Assembly: GCA_963678705.1 (NCBI GenBank)
Contig: OY783209.1
Location: forward strand, 5,146,001-5,210,000
DNA from: Panorpa germanica
Taxonomy: Eukaryota > Arthropoda > Insecta > Mecoptera > Panorpidae
Direction of reading: 5' to 3'
DNA length: 64,000 nucleotides
Below the pieces are notes generated by a model, which was not told where the DNA came from, searched no databases, and worked only from the letters and a program-made list of their open reading frames with translations. Positions within the stretch are counted from its first letter, which is position 1; each line of letters begins with the position of its first letter. Position numbers and translations under genes: made by a program. Below are positions 44,726 to 55,762 of this stretch, piece after piece.

Positions 44726-46625
44726 TCAAAATTCCGTAAATTTTTTGTCGTCCTCGAGGAACCATTCACGAACACTGTTTGCTTTCTTCAGCCATTTCTC
44801 TGTGGAATAAATATCATTACCATTTAAATAATGCAGCAGAGATTTTAGAAATGATATAAGACGTAATTTTTACCTTGAACATTATCGATGGTGTTTTGAT
44901 TTCCTCCTAAATACCCCGGGAGTAATTCCACGTCAACAGAACGGTGAAGAGAAGCTAAATCTTCATGAATTATAAACTGAAATATAGGTTAAATAAATAT
45001 ATTACCAACAGTAGAACAACTGTAATTTTGATTAGTTTTTTGGTTAAAACCAAAAACAGTTGACATCCACTATAATTTTAAAAGTAAACAAAATCTTACC
45101 ACAGTATTTTTTTCGACAATATTATGAAGACTTTGCATAAATTCCGACGCCGACGCTGGTGGACACAGAAAATGGAATGATTTGTAAGTCTGCCCATAAG
45201 CTTGCTGCAAAATAATTTTTCACAAATATTTCCCTTTCCACATATACATACATATATAAAGTAAGCACATATGTACTATACCTGACTTGCATACACAGAT
45301 AAGGCAATTAGACGAAAATTTGAAAAACTCTTATCAATAAGTTCTTTTGTAAGTTGACGCACATCTATAACAAAAACAAAATCTCCAGCAAAATCATAAC
45401 GCATCTTCATGTCCAGTTCCATGTAGAATATTTTGAAAAAGGCGTTGTATTCCAGTTTATCGGCTTGCTCCTTGAACACCATACACATGTACCGCTCACC
45501 AGATTTGGATAATGGGTATTGTATGCAAAATGATCTGTAAATTTCAATAATTTATAAGGTATTTATTGCATTTTGAATATCAGCGTTTAATGAACAGTAA
45601 AGTAACAGTAATAAACAGTAAGTTGTTGTCTTGAACATAAGCAGTGTGACCATCACTGAATAAATACGAGTCTAATACGTCAGATGATATGTAGAAAAAA
45701 ATAGGGATATACATCTGGTGTTATCATTTTCTTACTGTAAACTGTAAGGTATGATATGATGGGATTGTGTGTTAGAATAATAATAATGAAATACAATTGA
45801 ACGTGGAATAACTGATTTATCTCTTTTACTTAATGCTTAATGTTTCTGTTCTTGTTAACAGGCTAGGCCTAATAATTGGTAGTAAAAAATTTAAGCTCTT
45901 AAATACTCACAACGCCTTTAACGTTTCTCTTAATTCCGGTAATTGTGGATCTCTTCCGGTAAATATTTCCGGCAGCGCTAACTTCAAGAAATAGAGGTTT
46001 CTTATACAGTGTTTGGTTTTTTCAAAGGAGCCTTTATTTTGAATAAGTAAGTTTTCCACTTGTCTTTTGTCTGTATCAGAAATGTCTTACTTTCATTAAA
46101 TTAACAATTCAGGCAAAATCTTTCGATACTGAAAAAACCGCTTTCAGCGACACCATTTATTGATGTTTCTTCTAGGAACTAAAATTACTCGGCGACTCAA
46201 CAAACGAATGGAATTGGTTTAGCTCTGTAATTTTGTTATCGTGCAGAGTAAAAAGAAGTTATTACATAATACTTTATAATATTCTTTAATTATAAACACA
46301 TAATCCTTATCTGACATACACTCATCGAGTCCCTTCTTATGTTGAGTCGCCGAAGAATTTTAGTTGTATGATGTCGCTACAAGCAGTTGTTTTAGTATTG
46401 AAAGATTTTACACATAAGTGATGGTCTCCTGATTCACCCGATTTATATATTGGAACACTATCTACCTAGAGTGACTTTTCTCATGAACGGTTGGTCCTTA
46501 AAGTCCTCCAGGATCTTCTCAGAGTTATTTTTAACATCATCTTCCGTTAATTGATATTTATTTAAAATAATTTTCCTTGACGCGTCGCTGACGTCAAGTA
46601 AATCAGAAATTGTCGATTGATTCAT
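44726..46625 (-). CDS. Gene 11: CRAL-TRIO domain protein, 284 aa
   Basis: Six exons: 46466-46625, 45911-46070, 45282-45534, 45100-45204, 44874-44976, 44726-44799. The start is MNQSTISDLLDVSDASRK. Exon 2 holds KLALPEIFTGRDPQLPEL, exon 3 (253 bp) SKSGERYMCMVFKEQ and MELDMKMRYDFAGDF, exon 5 LLPGYLGGNQNTIDNVQ (a divergent LPxxxGG), and the tail WFLEDDKKFTEF. The acceptor TTTGTAG before the ATG and a GTATGT donor near 47070 suggest a spliced leader. It is a sister of genes 10 and 12. Role by family: cytosolic transport of a hydrophobic ligand. Confidence 0.89.
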
Positions 46626-48101
46626 TATGAGTCTAATCTACAAATATTGGTGTTAAATTAAATATTTGCAAGCGATTTAATAATAGTGATATCTAAAGAC
46701 CATTTTAATTTAAAATCGAAATTTATAACAGCAGTAGCCATGAATAGATCATTCTTGTTGTCAGGATATAAAGTATAAGAAAAAGCAGAACATTTTTTGG
46801 GGCGATAAAAGGCTACGTGCCTAAGAAGCCCGAGAAATTATATATAAAAAACAAACATTTTCTTTATTCTTAGTCAACAGATAACAATAAAAATCATAGT
46901 TTATTATTTTGTTCGAGATGAACAAAACCATTTTTAACATTTTTATCAGTTAAATTTTTCGTTACCTAACTGTGAATTTAATTAATTGAACAAAAGTTAA
47001 ACTGAGAATTGAAAAACCGGCACTATTTGAATTTATATAGGTTTACATAAATATTAAAAATAGGCACATACCTTGCTGTTTATATTAAATAATATATTCA
47101 GTAATGTAATGAAATGCAGCATGTAGATCCATTTATACAAAATTGGGAGGTCATCAAGAGATTGCAACCAAAATTGATTACACAATCTATCTAAATTCGT
47201 TTAATATACCTCTTATATAATAATTATCACGTATTTTGGTTAAGCATATACATTTTTATCAGTCATTATATAATAATAAAGTAAAATTCATCCAATAATC
47301 ATTTATTTTAATTGGCTACTAATTGCCAGCAAAATATTGTTATTAATTACGTATTAATTTAAATATAACAATTATAATTGTGTCGTTTTATTTATAAATG
47401 CGTGTTATTAGTATAATTAGCAGTCACGAAATAAAGGTATTTTAGTATTTTATTACGATTCGGATACAGGTTGAAACATTATAGAATGCTACATATGAGA
47501 AAAAATAGAAGTGTTGAATTTGTTTTGCGACGAGTTACAATGCTGAATTATACATGTAAATATATATCTATGTGTCAGAGGTATATAGCAATGACATATT
47601 TACTATATTTTACAGGAGAGAAGGTTGAACACGTGGTGCTATTGGTGTTATTTAAAAGCACCGTAACTTCGCCAATTTTTTATGTAGGACAAAGAATTGT
47701 ACACCAAACGGTAGAGGACAAGAAACCCATATGATTATGCCATTAAATGGAGATAGTGTTCTATACCTCCAACCCATAGATATAATACATATATATTTTA
47801 TATCGCAATGAAATTAAAAATGAAATTATAAGAAATCGAAACTAGTAGAGTATAAATTATAACTAATCGAAAGTACTAGAGTGTATTCTGCACTAATTTA
47901 ACTATCACGACGCTTATGATATTTTTTATAATATTAACTTTAATATTTAGTAGTTTGATTAGATTTATAAGTATAAGAATAATGCATAATGAAAAGTGAA
48001 AATTATTTTATTTAAACCAATATTTATTTACGAATAATAGATTCATATTTTCTTATAATTGCCATGATCTTAATGTTACCCTTGATCTTGTAGCTCATGA
48101 T
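46626..48101. other. Gap between genes 11 and 12
   Basis: It contains the hairpin-tail repeat at 46797 and a possible gene 11 leader exon ending AACAGCAAG/GTATGTG at about 47071. An 87-codon plus-strand ORF at 47471-47734 has no recognisable domain and biased composition; I do not call it a gene. Confidence 0.4.
46797..46842 (+). repeat. Dispersed hairpin-tail repeat, copy 2
   Basis: GGGGCGATAAAAGGCTACGT and GCCTAAGAAGCCCGAGAAAT match 13117-13160. A shortened copy (GCAGAACA then CCCGAGAAATCAT) is at 58864-58894. Confidence 0.5.
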
Positions 48102-49978
48102 TTAAAATTCTGCAAACTGTTTATCGTCCTCGAGGAACCATTCACGCCAACTATTTGCTTTCTGCAGCCATTTTTCTGAAGAATCAACATTATTAAAAAT
48201 TAAATAATAACATATAGCAATTAGTAAATAAAATAATTTTTACCTTGGACTTCTTCGACATTCTCTTGGTCTCCTCCTAAGCTCTTCGGAAGTAATTCCC
48301 GATCAACAGACCGGTGGAGAGAGGCCAAATCTTTATGGATTACAAACTGTAATATAAGTCATAGTTAAATTTAGGTAAAAAAGGCAATGTAATTGGTAGA
48401 AAAATGTAATGCATAACAAATACTTTCTTACCGAAATATTGTTTTCTACAAGAGTATTCATTCGTTGTACTAGACCTTTTGCTATTTCTGGCACATTTAT
48501 AAAATGGAATTTTTTGTATTCTTGTCCAAAAGCATGCTGCAATATAACTCTTTATTAATATTTGGTTTACCTATATAACGTCTGATCTGATTTATACCTG
48601 AGTGGCATAGACAGACAACGCCATTGTGCGAACATGCTTAAACATGTGATCAATGTGTTCTTTTTTGATGGAATGTGCATTTATGATGAGAACCATGTCT
48701 CCGGCAAAGTCATGACGCATCTTCATTTCCAGCTCCATGTAGAACAGTTTGAAATAAGCGTGTACATTGAGTTTCTCATGCTCGTCCTTGAACTCTATGT
48801 ACACGTAACGCTCACCAGATTTAGATAAAGGATATTGAATGCAAAATGCTCTGAAAAATTTGATTATGTATCATTTATTTTATTTAACTACTTGCTGGCA
48901 TAACAGACGTTGTTCTGTCCAAATTTCACAAAACAAACTCCACAATTTAACTGAGTATAAAAATGCAAAAGAATTCACTTTCAGTTTTTCCAGAATTTTG
49001 TAAATATCCGGTCAAAGTTTCAAATTTTTGTTTCGCAAGAACCTTATTTAGAATATTACAGATATTTAAAAAAAAGAATAAGCCAAATCGGTCCAGCCGT
49101 TCTTATCTGATGGGTTTACCAACGAACAGCAACTTTAATTTATATGGATAAAATAAGAAAATAATGATTTTGTTTGTAAATTATTTTAATACTCGTATAT
49201 CTACTTACAATCCTTTTAAAGTTTCTCTAAGTTCAGGTAATAGTGGATCACGATTTGTAAATAACTCCGGTACTGCCATTTTTAGGTAATTGTAATTGAT
49301 AATAGATTGCTTGGTTTTTTCAAAAGAGCCCTTATTTTGAATATAAAAGTTCTCCAATTCTTTTTGCTCTGTGTTATAAAAAAATACGTCATTGTAATTA
49401 AAGCCTAACACTGTCAACAGTAAAATTAATCAGGACACCCTTTTATAACACAATTTAATACAACGCGAAATTCTTCTGTAACAAACTATGTAAGGAGAGT
49501 AAAATAGCTTCTTATATAGGGTCTTTCTACGAAGGCTGTCATTTTAAATTTAGCGCCATTTTTCTTTTTTAATATTTATTTGAGTGCATCAACTTTCGAT
49601 AGTTATTAGCACTTAAAAAGAATATATACATTTATAAACATTTACAATACATAACTTAAAATTAATAAACACGAGTACGGGTATTTAAAATAGAGTTTAA
49701 ATTAGTTTTCTATATTAGATTCCTATAAATCAATTTCAAGCAATACATAATTTATTAATCGCGTTATAAGAGGGCGTACTGTATTGTCAAAGTTAACCGA
49801 ACTGGCAACACTATTTACCGAGCGAGACTTTCCCCATGAACGGCTGGCTTTCAAACCATTCCAGGATCTTCTTAGCGTTATTTGCAGCATCCTCTTCCGT
49901 TAAGTGATATTTGTGCAAAATGAATTTCCTTGACACATCGCTGATGTCCAGCAGATCAGAAATTGGTGGAAATGGCAT
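48102..49978 (-). CDS. Gene 12: CRAL-TRIO domain protein, 284 aa
   Basis: Six exons: 49819-49978, 49209-49368, 48598-48850, 48432-48536, 48244-48346, 48102-48175. The start is MPFPPISDLLDISDVSRK. Exon 3 begins FCIQYPLSKSGERYVYIEF and carries MELEMKMRHDFAGDM plus the two-residue insertion typical of genes 10-12. Exon 4 starts HAFGQEYKKFHFINVPE, exon 5 has LLPKSLGGDQENVEEVQ, and the tail is WFLEDDKQFAEF. Intron 4 contains a scrap of a LINE 3' tail. A likely leader exon lies near 50793-50850. Ligand unknown. Confidence 0.89.
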
Positions 49979-50216
49979 TGTGACTGTACTTTTATTTTTA
50001 GCCTGTTACAAAAATTAAATTAATTATCTGTTAATTAATATGATAATGTTAAACACAAAACATGAATATTACCCGCAATAGCAATCACTTATTTACAGTA
50101 TTTCAACAAGAGCTGTTATTTAAAACAGGCAATATTTTTATGGACAGTAGCGATATTTTTATTTTAATCCAAAGTACAAACTCGGAGGTTAGTAATAGAA
50201 CAAAATATCAAAATAG

Positions 50217-50768
50217 ATTGGGAAATGAGGAAAAATGAAACAGATACTGGGAAAAGAGTGAGGAAAGAAAGTGTAGAGTGTGCGGGGCGGAGTACGAAAC
50301 ACTGGAGCACATTAAGTTTGAGTGTAAGGAAAAAGTAGCGAGCGAAAGGAATATTGGCCAGCTATTAAAGGGAGGGAGTGAAGGAAAGAGGTGGATGGCG
50401 GAAATAGTAAGAAGGAAAGAAAAAACAGGAGAAGAAATAAGCTGGTGGCTGGGTTGCACAAGGAACAGGAAGAGAAAGGAAGTACTAAAAGAGGCAGTGA
50501 AGGGAAGCAGGAGAAAGAAAGAAGTAGCGAGGAAACAGTTAAACTTCAGCCCAGAAAAATAGACTAGGGAATAGACCAGTACAGAAGGAAGACTAGGGAA
50601 AATGAAGGAAGAGGGTCAAGAGAAGAAGAAGCAGAAAGTACTTTTGGAAATAAAAAGGTCTAGAATAATGTAAATTTAATTGTAAGTTGAAGTATATGAA
50701 ATGTATTAAGAATGTAGATTGTAAAGCCGAAAGGCGAACAATAAACAATTAATAATAATAATAATAAG
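50217..50768 (+). mobile_element. 3' fragment of the second LINE family
   Basis: It encodes CRVCGAEYETLEHIKFEC followed by ECKEKVASERNIGQLLKG, ending in EISWWLGCTRNRKRKEV and ARKQLNFSPEK, then a stop, a 3' UTR, TTGTAAAGCCGAAAGGCGAA and (TAA)n. It is 5'-truncated, with the coding end less damaged than in the copy at 4668. A short repeat just upstream (50150-50200) recurs at 62575-62625. Confidence 0.82.
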
Positions 50769-51905
50769 TACGAGTAAATTAACGTGCTCTTACCTTATTG
50801 TATGCAGGAATCAAAATGCGCTCTAAAATAATGAGGCGTACGTAGCATTGGATTAAATAATTTTTATCTATATAATTATTGAAATGTTATTTTTATTTCA
50901 AGGTCATATACATTAAGAATCTGTAGTTTGTTATAAGTATGCTATGCAGATTTATTTCCGCATGAATGTTTTTCGTAACGCGGACCTAGGTTAAGATAAC
51001 CTCAAAATAAGATAACGTAATGCGAAAAATAAAATAAAAACATTATCCTTTCTACTAATTAAAATGTCGTAACTATGTTGATAATTAAACTATGCACAGA
51101 TATTTCTAATAATGTACGTAACAATGTATTTTTGTACTGTTGGGCAATAAAAGCAGAATTAGGAAATCCAACTTTAAACATAAGATGCTTATTTAAATGA
51201 AATAATAATTCATAAATAATTTCAGGAAAGAAATTTGTCCTATCTTCTGCCAAGATACACACTTGTCTCAAGCTAATTCTCAGGTTCATGTTTTATTGAT
51301 CTTTCAGTTTAAATTTCACACTTGCTAGCTTACTACAAACAAAGCCAAATGTTGTATTGCATTACATTTTTCATCACTGACGACATATACCTTTACTATG
51401 TTGGTTGTTTTTATGATCTAATTCATGTTTTAACGTCTGCAACTAAGTAACAGTTATCTGCATAACACGTCAGTCACGTCATTACTTCCTGAACGTGTTG
51501 TTTTTTTAAGTTATCTCTGTTTTATTAGATGCATGGCTAAATGGCACGTTATTTAAAGTAAGAAATACAATCATTTCTATTCAAAATTATCTATTAGTGC
51601 GTTTTTGATTGTTTTTAACATTTTTTAACATTTTACGTTTTATATACATAATTCAAATATTTTATGTAACTTTTTTTACAGATTACATATTATTATAGAG
51701 TATTTACATATACATTCTTTCCTATACACATTTTAAATAAAATATATATAAACTATGTTGAACAGGTTGTTTCTAAAAGTTGGAAGGCGTTCGTTCTTAA
51801 TAAAAGATTATTACATTAGAGTAGAAAATTTATTTCAAATATTTTAAAGAAATTCTCAGTACATGTTTTGGAAAGCTAAAAGTATTTCACAAATTTGTAT
51901 ATTTT
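50769..51905. other. Gap between the LINE fragment and gene 13
   Basis: Apart from the candidate gene 12 leader at 50793-50850, this is AT-rich DNA without coding exons or recognised repeats. Confidence 0.4.
50793..50850 (-). promoter_or_regulatory. Candidate 5' leader exon of gene 12
   Basis: On the minus strand the stretch ends CCTGCATACAATAAG/GTAAGAGC, a strong donor, about 0.8 kb upstream of the gene 12 ATG. A similar stretch with its own donor sits inside intron 4 of gene 10 (36112-36150), which supports it being a functional, duplicated leader. Confidence 0.4.
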
Positions 51906-53516
51906 TTATTCTTGATAAAGCTTGTCTTCTTGCAGAAGCCAGTCACGCCATTGGTCAACTTTCTTCAACCATTTACCTGCAATAGAAAGATTAAAAAAAT
52001 TACTTTTCGTACACTCCAATAAATTTTGATAATAAACAATTTTACCTTGAACTTCGTCAACATTCTTTTGTTCTCCTCCCATGTTTTTTGGAAGAACTCT
52101 TGGGTCAAGAGATCTAACAAGAGAGTCAACATCTCTGTGTTCCATTATCTAGAAAAACAAAATGAAGTAAATCTCCAACTGATGATGTGCATTTAATGCT
52201 ACATGATTTTAACTTACTAAAGTATTTTTTCTGTAAACATTCTTCAGGCGATCAATGACCTCGTCATCAACGTCACCTCCACGTAGCACATGCATAGACT
52301 TGAAGTTTTGTCCAAAGGCTTCCTGTAGTAATTAAACATGAATCAATTGTTGTTTCTACTAATAAATTCAAACATTAGAGGACAACGCAAGCAACAAGAA
52401 ACCAGAGAATAATAAGAAGAAAGCAATAAGGAGTGATAGAGGATGGTTGAATAAGATTATACAAAATTAGAATACAAGAAAGGAAATTAAGTGATCAACG
52501 ACTCTAAGCAAGAAGTCCAACGGTGGAATTGGAGAAAAAATAACGGATGAAAGAACAGACGGTAACAAGTAGACAAGTGACAAGTTTAGCTACAGATAAA
52601 AGTTATATTAAAGAGATTTGTTTTAGTTTTAGTGAGGATACTGAGGAATGTTTCGTAAGGTAAGCTATCTCACCTGAAAAGCGAAAGTACACTTTCTCAT
52701 GGCTTCCGTATCCAACTTGTCCAAATGTTCCTTCTTGAAGTTGCGCAAATCATTGATAACAACTAAATCGCGAACGTAGTCGGAGCGTATCTTCATGTCC
52801 ATCTCGATGAAGAGTAACTTGTAAAGGTAATCCAAGTCGAGCTTGTCTGCATCTTCCTTCAATTGGAAGCAAAGATAACGCTCTCCTGATTTGGATACAG
52901 GGGATTGGAACGAGAAATTTCTGTAATTTTATTTCAATTAAAAGAAATCTTGGCAAAAAAAATAGAATAAATGTTTTATTTTGAGGAGTAGGTATACTTA
53001 CATTGCTTTAAGGGTTTCTCGGATTTCTGGTAAATGGGGATCTCTATTCATAAAATATTCCGGAAGAGCTGATTTTAACATGTAGTAGTTTATCAAAGCA
53101 TGTTTGGCGCCTTCGTAGCATCCTTTATGCAAAATCAGCATGTTTTCAACTTGTTTAGGATCTGTGTTGATAAAATAAGGTAACACTTTTATCTAATAAA
53201 TTTAATTATAAATAAACTAAGAAAGGAATGAAAATAAAGAAGGAATTAGAAGAAGATATCCACAACGAATCATAATATGTTGAAATAATAAATTGAATTG
53301 AATACACAATATAATAACTGTCCTTCGTCCTTCGTAATAACTGTGTTCGTCCTTACCTACTCTCCCTTTTCCAATGAAACGCTGATCCTGGAACCAAAGC
53401 ACTATGCGATTAACCTCTTTTTGAAGGTCCTGTTCACTAAGATGGATTTTGTGCAATACTTTCTTTCTCAACTCGTCGTTGAGCTCAAGTAAATCGGAAA
53501 TATCTTTGTAACTCAT
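51906..53516 (-). CDS. Gene 13: CRAL-TRIO domain protein, 281 aa
   Basis: Six exons: 53357-53516, 53002-53161, 52674-52920, 52218-52322, 52047-52149, 51906-51976. The start is MSYKDISDLLELNDELRK, preceded by a spliced leader and TATA box. Exon 2 reads KSALPEYFMNRDPHLPEI, exon 3 FQSPVSKSGERYLCFQL and EMDMKIRSDYVRDL, exon 5 LPKNMGGEQKNVDEVQ (Met where most have Phe or Leu before GG), and the tail WRDWLLQEDKLYQE. It has the 105-bp exon 4 of the 5-13 subgroup but the 247-bp exon 3, so it stands outside the 10-12 trio. Soluble hydrophobic-ligand carrier by family. Confidence 0.91.
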
Positions 53517-53652
53517 TGTAAATTGGTAGATTCTTCAGCTGTGATAATAATTTTATGAAATATTTGTTAAATAATACTTGTAATACTTTACCGAAAATCA
53601 ATTTAATCCACAATAATGTTTTTTAATTAAACAATAAATATGATTTACTTAC

Positions 53653-53717
53653 AGAAGTGCACTCAAATGTAGAAGTTGAAGTGATTGATGTACTGGGAGT
53701 TAGAAGTGGTATTTATA
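53653..53717 (-). promoter_or_regulatory. TATA box and spliced leader exon of gene 13
   Basis: TATAAATA reads on the minus strand at 53710-53717. About 30 nt below it begins a leader that ends TGCACTTCT/GTAAGTAAATC with donor bases at 53651-53652. The matching acceptor TTATCACAG is at 53539-53547, followed by 22 nt of leader and the ATG. This gives a complete promoter, leader exon, 114-bp leader intron and start. Confidence 0.65.
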
Positions 53718-55762
53718 CGACTATGAATATTTTGAAACGTTACAGATAATTGACAAGTTCAATTGTCAATTATAATTGATTAAATAAGAAATCACAATAT
53801 TTAAAATAATATATATATATATTTATTTATGTTAATGGTCTTGCACAAAATCCAGGTTCCTCAGAGGTACATAATCATATGTCGTTGCAAACAGTTATTC
53901 TTATCGTGGATGAAATGGGATAATATCTAAAATTTTGCTAGTTGTCCTTAAACACGGTAACCTATTGATCCACCGTCATATATAAAGTTGGAATAAATGC
54001 CAGTTAAACTTTGAAGAAGAGCGATTGTGATCTCTTTCCAATTTGGGAAAAGAAATCTGCAAAAAGTTGATGGTGCAATATTTGAAAATAGATGATTATA
54101 ATGGTTAAAACATGTATAAAGAAAGGAGAAAACAATACAGCTAAGAAACTTCTGGACGGTAATCCATAAGGTGCAAGAGTGTGAGAAAGCCCTAAATTGA
54201 GATGCCTAGAACAAGAGGAGGGAGAACTAATGTAAATGAAGAAAGTAAATTACAAAAAGAAAGCTTTCAGAGCTAAACTAGTGCTGTTAGGAAGAATCTA
54301 CACTTGGAAACTTTCAAATTTCCACTAGAAAATTGAGTAATCATTTAATACTTGATACCAGTTTGATTAATGAACTAGCCTTTAGAATAAATGTATGTTA
54401 AATTTTAAATAACACGTTGCATCTTAATAATGACATTTCCCAATATATGTCAATAAATTTGTGCATCAAATATGTTATCAGAATTATTGCAAAAAATATT
54501 TTGAAATATTCTAATTGTTGTTTACTTAAAAAACAATCTTATAGACGTCATGTTATTTGAATTTTTTTTGCAAATACGTTAGGTTAGTGTTTCTAGGTTA
54601 GTTTATCATAAAGCAGTGAACTATATGCATAGTTTCAATGTGTTTAATTCGTTTCTGATATGCAATGCAACAGCTGGATTTCTTAATTATGATTGTAAAT
54701 GTCTTCAAAGTCCGCGTCTTACGTCAGTTCTTACGATTTCGTCATAAGTGTTATAATTTAAAATTCTTTAGATATAACTGTTTTTAAGAAAAACAAAAAA
54801 AATTACGTCCACAGGTTCGTATGGCTAGCATCAAACGCATTGCCTTAATTGAATAAAACGTGATATGCATGGTATGCATTAATTATCAATTACTGACTGA
54901 TTAATTTTAAAAAGTATAATGATACAGAATAGAGCTAATTTACTAAAAATAAAGTCATAATATCAGAAAAAAATTGTTATTTATTTGCAAAAAGTTAAAA
55001 AATGTATACATATAATTATTTTATGATGTCAACCTTTAGTCGATTTTGTTATTAACAATATCTAATATATAATCTATTCTATTTAAATAAATAAAACTAA
55101 GCTATTCATCAAAAAATTCAAACATAAATGTCAAGTATATTAAGAGGCTTATTGCGCAGAGCAATCAATAACGGCGCTGGTAAAGAATGTAATTCAGTTG
55201 GAGTACCTGACTAATCTCAGAACAATTAGACCGAAATCTTAAGGAAAGTGACCACAGATCCGCACGGCTTGCATTATGTCAATTTAGATCAAATCAGGTT
55301 AGCTACACAATTGTGCTATCGCCAGCATTGCTGATGAGGTTCTTTCGAACAGCAGTTGTGTTGGTAGTGCATATTGATGACGTCATTTTTAGAGCCGGTT
55401 TTAGTTGTTGTCACAGTACACCTTTATTCTCACTTCCTTTCCTTCTTTGTGTAAAAGAATATGTCCAATGCGTCCCATGCAAACTGAGCAGACGTATGGA
55501 CACTTACCTTAAAGCTCCGATGCAGATTCGATATTTTTTAGTTAAGCAAACACCCAATTAGGACCCTATCACGCAACACCTAATAAAAACTTGACAATGC
55601 ATGATTGAGCATAATTTCTACTAGACTATATATTAATTATATCATAGTTATTAAAAACCTATAGTCAATTATAATCATTACAAGCCAGCCTATTAAAAAA
55701 AATGTAATTAAGAATATTTCTATTAATATCAAAATACGAAATAAATGTTAAAATTTGTTGAT
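53718..55762. other. 2-kb gap between genes 13 and 14
   Basis: No family exon and no ORF I can support. A moderately GC-richer stretch at 55140-55510 is unassigned. Confidence 0.4.

Noticed and set aside
47471-47734. 87-codon plus-strand ORF
   Set aside because: No domain, no splice or family similarity, and a length expected by chance over this much sequence.
55313-55561. 82-codon plus-strand ORF in the gap between genes 13 and 14
   Set aside because: No recognisable domain or neighbouring exons; treated as chance.
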